From positions 124,001 through 188,000 of the forward strand of contig JADCHX010000002.1 of NCBI GenBank assembly GCA_020248265.1: a stretch of 64,000 nt of DNA, read 5' to 3'. The position numbers and the translations under genes are program-made. Below the pieces are notes generated by a model. It saw only the letters and a list, made by a program, of their open reading frames with translations, made no database searches and was not told the DNA's origin. Source of the DNA: Rhodocyclaceae bacterium. Its GTDB lineage: Bacteria; Pseudomonadota; Gammaproteobacteria; Burkholderiales; CAIKXV01. Numbering within the stretch: the first letter of the stretch is position 1; every line of letters starts with the position of its first letter. Shown piece by piece: positions 52,222-63,353 of this stretch.

Positions 52222-53385
52222 ATGAGCGAAACCCCCGGCACCACGCCACCGACGGCATTCAAGCCGAAGAAATCCGTGGCCCTGTCAGGCATCGCCGCCG
52301 GCAATACCGCGCTCTGCACCGTTGGCCGCACGGGCAACGACCTGCATTACCGCGGCTACGACATCATGGAATTCGCCGACAGCGCGCAGTTCGAGGAGAT
52401 CGCGTACCTGCTGGTGCACGAGCGACTGCCTGACCGCGCCGAACTGGACGGCTACAAGCGCCGCCTGCGTGCCCTGCGCGGGCTGCCGGCCCCGCTGAAG
52501 GCGCTGCTCGAACGGCTGCCACCGTCGGCCCATCCGATGGACGTGATGCGGACCGGTGCGTCGGCGATGGGTGCGCTGCTGCCCGAGAAAGACGACCACG
52601 GCACCGCCGGGGCGCGCGAGATCGCCGACCGCTTCATGGCCAGTTTCGGCTCGATGCTGCTCTACTGGTATCACTGGTCGCACAACGGCCGGCGCATCGA
52701 GGTCGAGACCGACGACGATTCGATCGGCGGCCACTTCCTGCACCTGCTGCACGGCGAGCCCCCCCCGGAGGAGTGGGTGCGCGCGATGCATACCTCGCTC
52801 ATCCTCTATGCCGAGCACGAGTTCAACGCCTCCACGTTCGCCTGCCGCGTGGTTGCCGGCACCGGCGCCGACATGCATGGCGCGATATGCGGCGGCATCG
52901 CCGCGCTGCGTGGGCCGAAGCACGGTGGTGCCAACGAGGTCGCGTTCGACATCCAGTCGCGCTATGCAACGCCGGATGAAGCCGAGGGCGACATCGTGCG
53001 CCGGGTGCAGGCGAAGGAAGTCGTGATCGGCTTCGGGCACCCGGTGTACACCACCGGCGATCCGCGCAACGTCGTGATCAAGGAAGTCGCGCGCCGACTG
53101 TCGCAGCGGGTCGGCTCGATGAAGCTGTTCGACATCGCCGAGCGCCTCGAGGCGGTGATGTGGCGGGAGAAGAAGATGTTCCCGAACCTCGACTGGTTCA
53201 GCGCCGTCTCGTACCACATGATGGGCGTACCGACCGCGATGTTCACCCCGCTGTTCGTCATTTCCCGCACCTCGGGGTGGTCCGCGCATGTGATCGAACA
53301 GCGCATCGACGGCAAGATCATCCGCCCGACCGCGAATTACACCGGGCCTGAAGGCGTGCGCTGGGTGCCGATCGACGAACGCTGA
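52222..53385 (+). CDS. prpC: 2-methylcitrate synthase/citrate synthase-like
   Basis: 387 aa from ATG with GGAGG upstream. Catalytic motifs [29 protein letters not shown] (PVY rather than the RVY of GltA) and [17 protein letters not shown] identify the PrpC-type short citrate synthases, which condense propionyl-CoA with oxaloacetate. Pairing with the next gene, a PrpD protein, supports a methylcitrate role, but many such enzymes also use acetyl-CoA. No prpB is in the window. Confidence 0.87.
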   Translation: MSETPGTTPPTAFKPKKSVALSGIAAGNTALCTVGRTGNDLHYRGYDIMEFADSAQFEEIAYLLVHERLPDRAELDGYKRRLRALRGLPAPLKALLERLPPSAHPMDVMRTGASAMGALLPEKDDHGTAGAREIADRFMASFGSMLLYWYHWSHNGRRIEVETDDDSIGGHFLHLLHGEPPPEEWVRAMHTSLILYAEHEFNASTFACRVVAGTGADMHGAICGGIAALRGPKHGGANEVAFDIQSRYATPDEAEGDIVRRVQAKEVVIGFGHPVYTTGDPRNVVIKEVARRLSQRVGSMKLFDIAERLEAVMWREKKMFPNLDWFSAVSYHMMGVPTAMFTPLFVISRTSGWSAHVIEQRIDGKIIRPTANYTGPEGVRWVPIDER

Positions 53386-53465
53386 AGTGCCCCGCAGGCC
53401 GCCCAGGACCAACGCCGCAGCCCCCCTCCCCCGCAAGCCCCGTACAACCCACCGGCACTGCCTAC

Positions 53466-54908
53466 ATGTCCGCTCCGATCTCCAACATCCGCCCCGAACC
53501 CGACGCGCTGCTGATCGATATCGCCGACTACGTGCTGTCGACGCAGGTCGACAGCACCGAGGCCTACGATACGGCACGCTACTGCCTGCTCGACACGCTG
53601 GGCTGCGGCCTGGAAGCACTGGAGTATCCGGCCTGCACCAAGCTGCTCGGCCCGATCGTGCCAGGTACCATCGTGCCGCATGGCGCGAAAGTGCCCGGCA
53701 CGTCGTACCAGCTCGATCCGGTTCAGGCCGCGTTCAACATCGGCACCATGATCCGCTGGCTCGACTTCAACGACACCTGGCTTGCCGCCGAGTGGGGCCA
53801 CCCTTCCGACAACCTCGGCGGCATCCTGGCCACGGCCGACTGGCTGTCGCGCACCCGGGTCGCCCGCGGCGCGGCGCCGCTGACCGTGCGCGACGTACTA
53901 ACCGCGATGATCAAGGCGCACGAGATCCAGGGCGTGCTGGCGCTGGAGAACAGCTTCAACCGGGTCGGACTCGACCACGTGGTGCTGGTGAAGGTCGCGT
54001 CGACCGCAGTCGTCACCGCGATGATGGGTGGCACCCGCGACGAGGTGATCGATGCAGTGTCCAATGCATGGATCGACGGGCAGTCGCTGCGCACCTATCG
54101 CCATGCGCCGAACGCCGGTTCGCGCAAGTCGTGGGCCGCGGGCGACGCGACCTCGCGCGCGGTGCGCATCGCATGGATGACGCTGCGCGGCGAGATGGGC
54201 TATCCATCGGCGCTCACCGCGAATACCTGGGGCTTTCAGGACGTGCTGTTCAAGGGCCGACCAGTGACGCTGGGCCGCCCGTTAGGCTCGTACGTGATGG
54301 AGAACGTGTTGTTCAAGATCTCTTTCCCGGCCGAGTTCCACGCGCAGACCGCTGTCGAATGCGCACTGCAGTTGCATCCGCTGGTGAAGGATCGCCTGGA
54401 CGACATCGAGAAGGTGACCATCGCCACGCATGAATCCGCGATACGCATCATCGACAAGCGCGGGCCGCTGCACAACCCGGCCGACCGGGACCACTGCATC
54501 CAGTACATGACCGCGGTCGGGCTGATCAAGGGCAACCTGGTGGCGGCCGACTACGAGGACGGGATCGCCGCCGACCCGCGCATCGACGCACTGCGCGACC
54601 GGATGGAGATCGTCGAAGAGCCGCGCTATACCCGAGACTATCTGGATCCGGCGAAGCGCTCGATCGCCAACGCCGTTCAGGTCACCTTCAAGGACGGGAC
54701 CGCCACGCAGCAGGTGGAGGTCGAATACCCGGTTGGCCACCGCCGCCGCCGCGCGGAGGGCTACCCACTGCTCGACGCCAAGTTCGCGGTCAACCTGGCG
54801 CGCCGCTTCGCACCGAAGCAGCAGCGGCTGATCCGCGAGGCCTGCGCGGATGCCGGCAATCTACAGTCGATGCCGGTTGACCAGTTCGTGGACCTCTTCT
54901 CCGCCTGA
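53466..54908 (+). CDS. prpD: 2-methylcitrate dehydratase PrpD
   Basis: 480 aa, longer than the other MmgE/PrpD proteins here and with the PrpD-specific sequence [21 protein letters not shown]. Other PrpD-type segments are [21 protein letters not shown] and [17 protein letters not shown]. It dehydrates 2-methylcitrate to 2-methylaconitate. It lies 80 bp after prpC. The C-terminus stops in a repeat-rich spacer before convergent aconitase genes that could perform the rehydration step. Confidence 0.92.
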   Translation: MSAPISNIRPEPDALLIDIADYVLSTQVDSTEAYDTARYCLLDTLGCGLEALEYPACTKLLGPIVPGTIVPHGAKVPGTSYQLDPVQAAFNIGTMIRWLDFNDTWLAAEWGHPSDNLGGILATADWLSRTRVARGAAPLTVRDVLTAMIKAHEIQGVLALENSFNRVGLDHVVLVKVASTAVVTAMMGGTRDEVIDAVSNAWIDGQSLRTYRHAPNAGSRKSWAAGDATSRAVRIAWMTLRGEMGYPSALTANTWGFQDVLFKGRPVTLGRPLGSYVMENVLFKISFPAEFHAQTAVECALQLHPLVKDRLDDIEKVTIATHESAIRIIDKRGPLHNPADRDHCIQYMTAVGLIKGNLVAADYEDGIAADPRIDALRDRMEIVEEPRYTRDYLDPAKRSIANAVQVTFKDGTATQQVEVEYPVGHRRRRAEGYPLLDAKFAVNLARRFAPKQQRLIREACADAGNLQSMPVDQFVDLFSA

Positions 54909-54974
54909 AGACACCGGTCAAGCGCCGGATCATCCGCCGAGTGGGCTTCGCCGGATCGAGGAGACGGGGCGCCA

Positions 54975-55096
54975 GCGAGGCGGGGGTCCGAGGCGGGGGT
55001 CAGGTCTTGAGTTTTGCAGCGAGGCGGGGGTCACAGCGAGGCGGGGGTCAGGTCTTGAGTTTTGCATCCCGGTGCAAAACTCAAGACCTGACCCCC
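54975..55096. repeat. REP-like repeat cluster with perfect 24-bp inverted repeat
   Basis: A GC-rich unit (GCGAGGCGGGGGTC) occurs at 54975, again at 55019 and in part within the larger copies. A 27-bp unit (GGCGGGGGTCAGGTCTTGAG plus TTTTGCA) appears at 54992-55018 and 55040-55066. The second copy is inverted: 55043-55066 pairs perfectly over 24 bp with 55073-55096 around loop TCCCGG. It lies between the converging stops of prpD and acnA. This resembles elements mobilised by REP-associated tyrosine transposases; no transposase is in the window. It probably acts as a two-way transcription block. Confidence 0.8.
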
Positions 55097-55190
55097 ACCT
55101 ACCCATGAGCGGAAACGGCCACCCGATGCCCGCGTTTCGGTCTGCTAGGGCGCACGCATCCGCCCAGTGCAGGCCGCCAGGTGCGGAAGA

Positions 55191-57896
55191 TCAGGCCGTC
55201 TCGGCCGCGACCAGCTCGCGCAGCACGTACGGCAGGATGCCGCCGTGCTTCAGGTAGTCGACCTCGATGCCGGTGTCGATACGCAGCGTCAGAGTAACCT
55301 TCTGCGTGGAGCCGTCGGCACGCATGATGGTCATCGTGACGTCCTGCATCGGCTTCACGTTGCCGCCCTCGAGCCCCTCGATCGTGAAAGTCTCGGTGCC
55401 GTCGAGCTTCAGCGTCGCCACGTCCTCGCCCGGCTTGAACTGCAGGGGCACCACACCCATGCCGATCAGGTTGGCGCGATGGATACGCTCGAAGCTCTTC
55501 ACGATCACCGCGTTCACCCCGAGCAGCTGCACGCCCTTGGCCGCCCAGTCGCGCGACGAACCCATGCCGTAATCCTCGCCACCGAAGATCACCAGGGGCG
55601 TGCCCGACGCGCGATACAGCTCTGAGGCCTCGAAGATCGTCATCTGCGCGCCGTCGGGCTGGTGCTTGGTGATCGGCCCCTCAGTACCGGGGGCGACCGC
55701 GTTGCGCAGCCGCACGTTTGCGAAGGTGCCGCGCACCATGAGTTCATGGTTGCAGCGCCGGACGCCGAAGTGGCCCCACTCCTCCGGCGGGTGGTTGGCC
55801 TGGAACGGCGCCAGCCACTTGCCAGCCGGCGTACCCGGCCGGATCTTCGTGGATGGGCTGATGTGGTCGGTGGTGATCGAGTCGCCGAGGATTGCCAGCG
55901 CGCGTGCGCCGACGATGTTGCTGACCTTGCCCGGCGTCTGGGTCACGCCCTGGAAGAACGGGGGTTCGCGGATGAACGTCGACTCCGGGTCCCATTTGTA
56001 GACCGCACCCTCGACCGTCGGGATCGCTTCCCACAGCTTTTTGTTGCCGGAGAGGTCGCTGTATTCGCGGCGGAAGTGGTCCGGGTTGTAGGCGAAGCGC
56101 AGCTGCGCAGCGACTTCCGCATCCGTCGGCCAGAGGTCCTTCAGGAAAACCGGCTTCCCGTCCTTGTCAATGCCCAGCGGGTCGGTGGTCAGGTCGGTAC
56201 GCACGGTTCCGGCCAGGGCATAGGCGACCACCAGTGCCGGGCTGGCGAGGTAGTTCGCCCGCAGGTTGGGGTGCACCCGAGCCTCGAAGTTCCGGTTGCC
56301 CGAGAGCACCGCGCAGGTGACCAGGTCCTTGGACACCACCGTGTCCTCGATCTTAGCGTCGAGCGGACCGGCCGCGCCCATGCAGGTCGTGCAGCCGTAG
56401 GCCACCACGCTGAAGCCGAGCTTCTCGAGGAACGGCAGCAGGCCTGCGTCCTGCAGGTACTTCGTCGCCACCCGCGACCCGGGCGCGAGCGAGGTCTTGA
56501 TGCGCGGATGCGTGGTCAGCCCCTTCTCCACTGCACGCTTGGCGAGCAGGCCGGCAGCCAGCAGCAGAGCCGGGTTCGACGTGTTGGTGCAGGAGGTGAT
56601 CGACGCAATCAGCACGTCGCCGTGACCGACGTCGTACCCGTGCCCTGTCGGCTCTCGCCGCCCGAGATCATCGGCAGCCCGTGCATAGCCGTTCCTGTCG
56701 GTCGGCGCCGAGAACAGGCGGTCGAAGTCGCGGCCCAGGTCGGGCAGGTTGACCCGGTCTTGTGGCCGCTTCGGCCCGGACAGGCTCGGGACGATGCTCG
56801 ACAGGTCGAGCTCGATCACCTGGGTGTAGTCGATGTCGCCCGGCTTCGGCATGCCGAACATGCCCTGTACCTTGAAATAGGCTTCGATCGCCGCGATCTG
56901 CTCTGGCTCGCGGCCGGTGGTGCGGAAGTAGTCGATCGTCTTGTCGTCGACCGGGAAGTAACCCATCGTGGCGCCATACTCCGGCGCCATGTTCGCCACC
57001 GTGCAACGGTCGGCCGCGGTCAGGTTGGCCGCGCCTTCGCCGAAGAACTCGACGAACTTCCCGACCACCTTCGCCTTGCGCATCAGTTCGGTGACGGTCA
57101 GTGCCAGGTCGGTGGCGGTGACACCCTCGCGCAGCCGGCCGGTCAGGTGGCAGCCGACCACGTCCGGGGTCAGGAATGCGTTCGGCTGGCCGAGCATGCC
57201 CGCCTCTGCCTCGATGCCACCCACGCCCCAGGCCACCACGCCGATGCCGTTGACCATGGTCGTGTGCGAATCGGTGCCGAACACCGTGTCGGGGAACCAG
57301 AGGCCGTCCTTCTCCCAGACGCCACGCGACAGGTACTCCATGTTGATCTGGTGGATGATGCCATTGCCCGGCGGCACCACGCGCACCGTCTTGAACGCGC
57401 CCTGCGCCCATTTCACGAACAGGTAGCGCTCGGCATTGCGCTTGAACTCGATCTCCTGGTTCACCTGCACCGCGTCGGGCCGGTTGAAGACATCGATCTC
57501 GACCGAGTGGTCGACCACCACGTCCACGGGGACCAGCGGCTCGATCTTGCCCGGCGCCAGGCCGAGCTTGCCGGCCGCGTTGCGCATCGCCGCCAGGTCG
57601 TTCAGCGTTCCGAACCCGATCAGGTCCTGCAGCACGATGCGCACCACGATGAACGGGATCTCGGTGGTGCGTGCCCCGTTCGCCTGCCAGGCAGCCAGTG
57701 CCCTCACGTGTTCCGGCGTCACCTTCTTGCCGTCGCAGTGGCGCACCAGCGCCTCCAGCACCACGCGGATCGAGCGCGGCAGCCGGGACACCTTGCCCAG
57801 GCCGGCCTCCTCGAGTGCAGCCAGCGAGTGGTACTTGCCGGCCTTGCCGGCCGAGGGCGTGAAGTCGCGCAGGGAATTGAAGGCGTCTTGGGTCAT
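55191..57896 (-). CDS. acnA: aconitate hydratase, AcnA type (first copy)
   Basis: 901 aa. [4Fe-4S] ligands in [17 protein letters not shown] and [11 protein letters not shown]; active-site segments [28 protein letters not shown] and [17 protein letters not shown]-terminal swivel domain. Isomerises citrate and isocitrate through cis-aconitate. It differs from the tandem neighbour at many surface and linker positions (for example [16 protein letters not shown]), so it is not a recent duplicate. Convergent to prpD; either paralogue could hydrate 2-methylaconitate. Confidence 0.95.
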   Translation of the reverse strand: MTQDAFNSLRDFTPSAGKAGKYHSLAALEEAGLGKVSRLPRSIRVVLEALVRHCDGKKVTPEHVRALAAWQANGARTTEIPFIVVRIVLQDLIGFGTLNDLAAMRNAAGKLGLAPGKIEPLVPVDVVVDHSVEIDVFNRPDAVQVNQEIEFKRNAERYLFVKWAQGAFKTVRVVPPGNGIIHQINMEYLSRGVWEKDGLWFPDTVFGTDSHTTMVNGIGVVAWGVGGIEAEAGMLGQPNAFLTPDVVGCHLTGRLREGVTATDLALTVTELMRKAKVVGKFVEFFGEGAANLTAADRCTVANMAPEYGATMGYFPVDDKTIDYFRTTGREPEQIAAIEAYFKVQGMFGMPKPGDIDYTQVIELDLSSIVPSLSGPKRPQDRVNLPDLGRDFDRLFSAPTDRNGYARAADDLGRREPTGHGYDVGHGDVLIASITSCTNTSNPALLLAAGLLAKRAVEKGLTTHPRIKTSLAPGSRVATKYLQDAGLLPFLEKLGFSVVAYGCTTCMGAAGPLDAKIEDTVVSKDLVTCAVLSGNRNFEARVHPNLRANYLASPALVVAYALAGTVRTDLTTDPLGIDKDGKPVFLKDLWPTDAEVAAQLRFAYNPDHFRREYSDLSGNKKLWEAIPTVEGAVYKWDPESTFIREPPFFQGVTQTPGKVSNIVGARALAILGDSITTDHISPSTKIRPGTPAGKWLAPFQANHPPEEWGHFGVRRCNHELMVRGTFANVRLRNAVAPGTEGPITKHQPDGAQMTIFEASELYRASGTPLVIFGGEDYGMGSSRDWAAKGVQLLGVNAVIVKSFERIHRANLIGMGVVPLQFKPGEDVATLKLDGTETFTIEGLEGGNVKPMQDVTMTIMRADGSTQKVTLTLRIDTGIEVDYLKHGGILPYVLRELVAAETA

Positions 57897-57964
57897 GACA
57901 GGCTCTGTGATCGCACGAAACAGGAAAAGGGGACGGAGGGCACGCGCGGACGGGTGGAACCCGG

Positions 57965-60652
57965 CTACGCAGCCATCAGCTCACGCAGCACGAACGGCAG
58001 GATGCCGCCGTTCTTGAGGTACTCGACCTCGATCGGGGAATCCACGCGCAGCGTGACGGCCACGTTCTGCGTGCTGCCGTCCTTGCGGTGGATCACCAGC
58101 GTGACGTCCTGCAGCGGCTTGATGTTGCCGCCTTCGACGCCCAGCAGGTCGTAGCTTTCCTCGCCGGTGATGCCCAACGACTGCACGCTGTCGGCACCCT
58201 TGAACTGGCAGGGCAGCACGCCCATGCCGACGAGGTTCGAACGGTGAATGCGCTCGTAGCCGCGCGCCACGACTACCTTGATGCCGAGCATCTGGGTGCC
58301 CTTGGCCGCCCAGTCGCGCGAGGAACCGGTGCCATAGGCCTCGCCGCCGAAGACGAACAACGGAACCTTGTCCTTCTGGTACTGCATCGACGCGTCGAAG
58401 ATCTGCATCTTCGCGCCGTCGGGCTGGTGGAAGGTGACGCCGCCTTCCGAGCCGGGCACCATCAGGTTCTTGATGCGCGGGTTGGCGAACGCGCCGCGGA
58501 CCATCACCTCGTGGTTGGTGCGCCGCGATCCGAAGCTGGAAAGGTCGGTGCTGCCAGCCGCCACCAACCAGTCGCCCGCGAGCGTGCCCTTGCGGATCGG
58601 CGCCACCGGGCTGATGTGGTCGGTGGTCAGCTTGTTGCCGAAGATGCCCAGCGCGCGGCCACCGCGGACGTCGGTGACCTTGGGCAGGGTGCGGCTGAAG
58701 CCCTCGAACAGCGGCGGCTCGAGCAGGTAGGTCGACTTGTCGTCCCAGTCGAACAGCGCGCCCTTCGCCTCCGGGATGCCATCCCAGAGGTCCTTGGCAC
58801 CGGACAGGTCGCCGTACTCGCGGCGGAAGCTCTCGGGATTGAGCGCGAACTTCATCACCGCCTCGACTTCGGCGGGCGTCGGCCACAGGTCCTTCAGGAA
58901 GACCGGCTTGCCGTCCTTGTCGTTGCCGATCGGATCCTTGTCCATGTCGATGCGCACGGTGCCGGCGAGCGCGAAAGCGATCACGAGCGGCGGGCTCATC
59001 AGGAAGTTGGCCTTCAGCGACTGGTGCACGCGCGCTTCGAAGTTGCGGTTGCCGGACAGGACCGCGGCGCAAATCACGTCGTTCTTAACGATCGACTCTT
59101 CCAGGTCCTTGTCCAGCGGCCCGGCGAGGCCCATGCAGGTCGTGCAGCCGTAGGCCACCACGTGGTAGCCGAGCTGCTCCAGGTAGGGCATCAGGCCGGC
59201 GTCCTTCAGGTAGGCCGTCACCACCTTGGAGCCGGGCGCGAGCGAGGTCTTCACCCGCGGATGCGGCTTCATGCCCTTCTCGACCGCCTTCTTCGCCAGC
59301 AGGCCGGCGGCCAGCAGCACCCACGGGTTCGACGTGTTGGTGCAGGAGGTGATCGCCGCGATGCCGATGTCGCCATGGCCGACGTCGCCCACCGCCGGGT
59401 TGGCGACCGGGAACCGCTTGTCGAGGTCAGCCGCAGGCTTGTTGTAGCCGCTTTCGGCGACCGGCTTGGAGAACAGCTCGTTGAAGCGGTCCTTGATCGC
59501 CTCGAGGTTCAGGCGCTCTTCCGGCTGCTTCGGCCCGGACACGCTGGGACGCACAGTGGACAGGTCCAGCTCGACCACCTGCGAGTAGTCGATCTCGCCC
59601 TTGCGCGGGATGCCGAACATGCCCTGGGCCTTGAGGTACGACTCGATCGCATCGCAGTGCTCTTCCCGGCCGGTCATCCGGTAGTACTCGAGGGTCTTGT
59701 CGTCGATCGCGAAGAAGCCGCAGGTCGCGCCGTAGTCGGGCGCCATGTTGGCGACGGTCGCGCGGTCAGTGGCGCTGAGCGTGGACGCGCCCTCGCCGAA
59801 GTACTCGACGAACTTGTTGACCACGTTGGACTTGCGCAGCAGTTCGGTGACGGTGAGCACCAGGTCGGTGGCGGTCACGCCGGGATTGAGCTTTCCGGTC
59901 ATGTGCACGCCGACCACGTCCGGCTCGAGGAAGTAGTACGGCTGGCCGAGCATCGCCGCTTCGGCTTCGATGCCGCCGACGCCCCAGGCCAGCACGCCGA
60001 TCGCATTCACCATGGTGGTGTGCGAGTCGGTGCCGACGGCGGAGTCGGGATAGTAGATGCCGTCTTTCTCCCAAACGCCGCGCGACAGGTACTCGAGGTT
60101 CACCTGGTGGCAGATGCCGTTGCCCGGGGGCACGACGCGGATGCCGGAGAAGGCCTGCTTGGCCCACTTCAGGAAGGTGTAGCGCTCACCGTTGCGCTCG
60201 AACTCGATCTCCATGTTCCGGCGCAGCGCGTCGGTGGAGTTGTGCACGTCGACCACGATCGAGTGGTCGACCACCAGGTCGACCGGGACCAGAGGCTCGA
60301 TGCGGGCGGGGTCGAAGTTCTGGCGCTTCGCCTCGGCGCGCATCGCCGCGAAGTCGTTGAGCGCGGGGAAGCCTGCCATGTCCTGCAGCATGATCCGCGC
60401 GAGCACGAACGGCAGTTCGGTCGTGCGCGCGCCGTTCGGCTGCCATCCGGCCAGCGCCTTCACCACGTCGGGGGAGATACGCTGGCCGTCACAGTTGCGC
60501 AGCACGGACTCGAGCACCACGCGCAGGCTCACCGGCAGACGCGAGGTCTTGCCGAATCCCTGATCTTCAAGCGCCTTCAGGGAATACATCCTGCCGCTGC
60601 GGCCGGACTTCAGTTTGAATTCGCGCAGGGTGTTCAGCGGATCATGGGCCAT
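57965..60652 (-). CDS. acnA: aconitate hydratase, AcnA type (second copy)
   Basis: 895 aa, upstream of the first copy with a 68-bp gap. Cluster and active-site motifs are intact: [58 protein letters not shown]. The N-terminus ([20 protein letters not shown]) is closest to housekeeping AcnA. Both copies lack AcnD-specific context (no prpF). A dyad at 60792-60806 lies 140 bp upstream and may be regulatory. Confidence 0.95.
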   Translation of the reverse strand: MAHDPLNTLREFKLKSGRSGRMYSLKALEDQGFGKTSRLPVSLRVVLESVLRNCDGQRISPDVVKALAGWQPNGARTTELPFVLARIMLQDMAGFPALNDFAAMRAEAKRQNFDPARIEPLVPVDLVVDHSIVVDVHNSTDALRRNMEIEFERNGERYTFLKWAKQAFSGIRVVPPGNGICHQVNLEYLSRGVWEKDGIYYPDSAVGTDSHTTMVNAIGVLAWGVGGIEAEAAMLGQPYYFLEPDVVGVHMTGKLNPGVTATDLVLTVTELLRKSNVVNKFVEYFGEGASTLSATDRATVANMAPDYGATCGFFAIDDKTLEYYRMTGREEHCDAIESYLKAQGMFGIPRKGEIDYSQVVELDLSTVRPSVSGPKQPEERLNLEAIKDRFNELFSKPVAESGYNKPAADLDKRFPVANPAVGDVGHGDIGIAAITSCTNTSNPWVLLAAGLLAKKAVEKGMKPHPRVKTSLAPGSKVVTAYLKDAGLMPYLEQLGYHVVAYGCTTCMGLAGPLDKDLEESIVKNDVICAAVLSGNRNFEARVHQSLKANFLMSPPLVIAFALAGTVRIDMDKDPIGNDKDGKPVFLKDLWPTPAEVEAVMKFALNPESFRREYGDLSGAKDLWDGIPEAKGALFDWDDKSTYLLEPPLFEGFSRTLPKVTDVRGGRALGIFGNKLTTDHISPVAPIRKGTLAGDWLVAAGSTDLSSFGSRRTNHEVMVRGAFANPRIKNLMVPGSEGGVTFHQPDGAKMQIFDASMQYQKDKVPLFVFGGEAYGTGSSRDWAAKGTQMLGIKVVVARGYERIHRSNLVGMGVLPCQFKGADSVQSLGITGEESYDLLGVEGGNIKPLQDVTLVIHRKDGSTQNVAVTLRVDSPIEVEYLKNGGILPFVLRELMAA

Positions 60653-60791
60653 GCTGGCTTCCTCTCAGAGGCTTGTGCGTAAACGGAACTGTCCGGGGAT
60701 GACGCGGACGCTCGCGGAACGGCGGCCCTGGAACGGCAGGAAACCGGCGACCGGCGCCGCAGTCGGCGACACGCCGCGATCAGGATCGAGC

Positions 60792-60806
60792 GGCTGTCGT
60801 ACAGCC
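60792..60806. other. 6-bp dyad in the leader region of the second aconitase
   Basis: GGCTGT and ACAGCC flank CGT, with an AT-rich tract (TTTGATTTTT) on the right. Because acnA is transcribed leftwards, the dyad lies in its promoter or leader and could be an operator half-site pair or a leader hairpin. The 245-bp gap 60653-60897 holds no gene on either strand. Confidence 0.3.
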
Positions 60807-60897
60807 TTTGATTTTTGCACATTTCGCAGCCATGCGCGCCTCCGCCGGCACAGGCGGACCAAGCTCCCGGCCCGGCCTCCGGGCGGGCAGGCCCGGA

Positions 60898-61275
60898 TCA
60901 GCCGATCGCTGCCGCGACGAACAGCCCGACCATGCAGAAGAAGGCCGCGGACCAGACCAGCGAGCGGGCTGTCGGACGGTCGGCGACATACAGCACCGCA
61001 TAAAGGACCCGCAGCACAACGAAGGCAACGGCAAGGATGTCCACCCAATCCTGCCGTGCCTGCGCGAGGTGGGCGATAATCACCGCGGCGGCAAACGGCG
61101 GAAACGCCTCGAAGTGGTTCAGGTGGGCCCAGTAGGCCCGCAGTCGGGCACCTTCCGCCGCCGCGAGTTGCGCGCGTGGCGAAGCGTTGTCGTAGTCCGG
61201 CCGGTACTTCGCCACCGCCACCGTGAGATAGGGCAACATCGCACACGCGAGGATCATCCAGTAGGCAAGGGTCAC
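60898..61275 (-). CDS. MAPEG-family membrane protein
   Basis: 125 aa from a GTG 7 nt after AAGGAA; a longer frame to 61455 overlaps msrB and its promoter. Four membrane helices, beginning [20 protein letters not shown], with the family segment [20 protein letters not shown] (the conserved ANxxE-like part reads LNHFEAF). MAPEG relatives include glutathione-dependent enzymes, but small bacterial members are mostly uncharacterised. Divergent from msrB across 79 bp. Confidence 0.82.
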   Translation of the reverse strand: MTLAYWMILACAMLPYLTVAVAKYRPDYDNASPRAQLAAAEGARLRAYWAHLNHFEAFPPFAAAVIIAHLAQARQDWVDILAVAFVVLRVLYAVLYVADRPTARSLVWSAAFFCMVGLFVAAAIG

Positions 61276-61354
61276 CGTATCATTCCTTTTCGCTTTACCG
61301 GGGCAGGCCATTCGATTCGGCCGCTCGAGTCGCCACACACGCCAGATCGCGATC

Positions 61355-61759
61355 ATGACAGACAAAATCCGGAAGACCGATGACGAGTGGCGCGCCCAGT
61401 TGAGTGCCGAGCAGTACGAGGTCACGCGCAGGCACGGCACCGAGCGCGCGTTCACGGGAGCCTACTGGGATTCGAAGGACGCTGGCACCTACCGCTGCGT
61501 CTGCTGCGGCAATCCGCTGTTCGACGCATCGACCAAGTACGACTCGGGCACTGGCTGGCCGAGTTTCTGGCGTCCGATGGCGCCCGATGCGGTCGCCACC
61601 GCGGACGACAACAGCTGGTTCAGCCGCCGCACGGAAGTGCTGTGCGCGCGCTGCGACGCGCACCTGGGTCATGTATTCGAGGACGGACCGGCACCGACCG
61701 GCCTGCGCTACTGCATGAATTCGGCGGCACTGAAGCTCGACAGGACAGGGTCGGAATGA
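61355..61759 (+). CDS. msrB: peptide-methionine (R)-S-oxide reductase MsrB
   Basis: 134 aa. Zinc Cys pairs C48/C51 (CVCC) and C97/C100 (CARC), and catalytic C120 in [10 protein letters not shown], where some MsrB proteins have Sec. GTGWPSFW is the substrate-pocket segment. Repairs methionine-R-sulfoxide in the cytoplasm. Its stop overlaps the next start as ATGA, so the unknown downstream protein is co-translated. Confidence 0.95.
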   Translation: MTDKIRKTDDEWRAQLSAEQYEVTRRHGTERAFTGAYWDSKDAGTYRCVCCGNPLFDASTKYDSGTGWPSFWRPMAPDAVATADDNSWFSRRTEVLCARCDAHLGHVFEDGPAPTGLRYCMNSAALKLDRTGSE

Positions 61760-62466
61760 TGCGGGTACGTCTCAAGGCCGCTGCACGGGAGATCATCGCA
61801 GCGTTCGATCGTTCGGGCATGCGGCCCGGAAGCTCGGTCACGCCAGCCATGCTGGTCGATGCGATCGACGTGTTCGTCGACGACTGCGAGCGGATCGACC
61901 GCGAGTACGGGCCGACCGCCGAGGTGCTGGCCGAAGACGTGAGTGGCATCGCGGACCAGATCTTCGAATGCCTGCACGACCTGGGCAATTGGGCCGACCG
62001 CCTCGACCTGCGCAATGCGCGCATCGCCGTGATCGACATCTCGCTCGAAGCCGCCCAGTGGTGCATGCGCCACCGCGGCCAGTTGCGCCAGATCGGCCCG
62101 GTCGTCGCGGCACTCGCCAACCGCGCGAACATCGCGGGCAGCCTCGACGCATGCATCGCGCTGTCGGACGCCTACGAGGCCGTGATCGCCAATGTGGCGA
62201 CCCGGCTGCAGGCCGACCACACCTCGACCGACCCGCTGCGCCCCTGGCGCCAGCTGCTGATCAACGCAGCTGTCATCTCGACCCGATCACGCGACCTGCG
62301 CAAGATGGAACGCGCATACCGAAGACTGGAAGCCCACCTGCCGTCGGAATGCCCGGCGTTCTTTCAGCAGGCAGCGCATCAGGTGGCCGGTCTGGGCTTC
62401 TCTCCCGAGGCGCGGACGATGGTGCAGTCGCGGAATGCGAAGTGGACATCCCGTGCCCGAGCCTAG
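61756..62466 (+). CDS. hypothetical protein between msrB and yciB
   Basis: 236 aa, not recognised. No signal peptide or membrane segment. Composition suggests an all-helical protein of short helix-turn-helix repeats (for example [37 protein letters not shown]), perhaps a TPR-like scaffold, which is a guess. It starts on tandem ATG codons in the msrB stop overlap and lies 12 bp before yciB, so it shares their transcript and may have a stress or envelope role. Confidence 0.75.
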   Translation: MMRVRLKAAAREIIAAFDRSGMRPGSSVTPAMLVDAIDVFVDDCERIDREYGPTAEVLAEDVSGIADQIFECLHDLGNWADRLDLRNARIAVIDISLEAAQWCMRHRGQLRQIGPVVAALANRANIAGSLDACIALSDAYEAVIANVATRLQADHTSTDPLRPWRQLLINAAVISTRSRDLRKMERAYRRLEAHLPSECPAFFQQAAHQVAGLGFSPEARTMVQSRNAKWTSRARA

Positions 62467-62478
62467 ACAATCCAAGCC

Positions 62479-63033
62479 ATGAAGTGGCTGTTCGACCTTT
62501 TCCCGGTCATCCTTTTCTTCGCGGCCTACAAGCTGGCCGGCCTCTATACCGCCACGGCGGTCGCGATTGCGGCCACCTTCGTGCAGATCGGGTGGCTCCG
62601 GCTGCGCGGTCGCGCGATCGAGCCTGCGCTATGGCTGAGCCTGGGCGTGATCGTCGTATTCGGCGGCGCAACGCTGCTGCTGCATGACGAAATGTTCATC
62701 AAGTGGAAGCCCACTGTGCTGTACCTGATGTTCACGGTCGGGCTGGTCGTCGCCCATGCCTGCTTCGGGCGCAACCCCATGCGCGCGCTGATGGGCAGTC
62801 AGATAACCCTGCCTGACGGAGTCTGGCGCGGGCTGAACTATGCATGGGCGGGATTCTTCGCAATGCTCGCTGTGGCGAACATCCTGGTCGCGCAGAACTT
62901 TTCCACCGACGCGTGGGTGAATTTCAAGCTGTTCGGGGTCACCGCGCTGATGCTCGTGTTCGTCTTCGCGCAAGCGCTGGTCCTGTCGCGCTACGCCGAG
63001 GCTGCGGACGATACCGACGGGAGATCGCGATGA
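62479..63033 (+). CDS. yciB: inner membrane septation protein A-like (YciB/IspZ)
   Basis: 184 aa with five to six helices. [33 protein letters not shown] and the segment [20 protein letters not shown] are the typical YciB blocks. It works in envelope and cell-division maintenance. Its TGA overlaps the bolA ATG by 4 bp. Confidence 0.94.
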   Translation: MKWLFDLFPVILFFAAYKLAGLYTATAVAIAATFVQIGWLRLRGRAIEPALWLSLGVIVVFGGATLLLHDEMFIKWKPTVLYLMFTVGLVVAHACFGRNPMRALMGSQITLPDGVWRGLNYAWAGFFAMLAVANILVAQNFSTDAWVNFKLFGVTALMLVFVFAQALVLSRYAEAADDTDGRSR

Positions 63034-63311
63034 ATCCCCCGAGCCTCGCCGACGAGATGCGCGCCCGTCTCGGCGTTCTGGCCCCGACAGCAGTCGCAAT
63101 CGACGACGAGAGCGCACTGCATGCAGGGCATGCCGGTGCTGCGTCCGGCGGCGGGCACTTCCGCCTGGCGCTGACCAGCGCAGCCTTCGCCGGACACGCT
63201 ACGGTCGCCCGCCATCGGATGGTCTATGCCGCGCTCGGCGACCTGATGCGCGGACGCATCCACGCGCTGGCGATCCAGGCCAGGGCGCCGGGCGAACCCG
63301 GCGCCGCCTGA
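63030..63311 (+). CDS. bolA: BolA family protein
   Basis: 93 aa. [20 protein letters not shown] and [13 protein letters not shown] carry the BolA fold, with the usual His residues and a C-terminal IHALAIQA strand. BolA proteins work with monothiol glutaredoxins on Fe-S clusters and affect shape. The N-terminal loop ([14 protein letters not shown]) is Gly/Ala-rich. It is 42 bp before the peptidyl-prolyl isomerase gene. Confidence 0.93.
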   Translation: MNPPSLADEMRARLGVLAPTAVAIDDESALHAGHAGAASGGGHFRLALTSAAFAGHATVARHRMVYAALGDLMRGRIHALAIQARAPGEPGAA

Positions 63312-63353
63312 CATGGACCGGCAGAACAACCATTCATCCAAGGGAGCAATCGC

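Noticed and set aside
54975-55096. CRISPR array or insertion sequence
   Set aside because: Repeat spacing is irregular, one copy is inverted, spacers are a few bases long, and there is no cas or transposase gene.
60792-60806. Intrinsic terminator (dyad followed by a T-rich tract on the plus strand)
   Set aside because: No plus-strand gene lies upstream to be terminated; it is more likely part of the minus-strand acnA leader.
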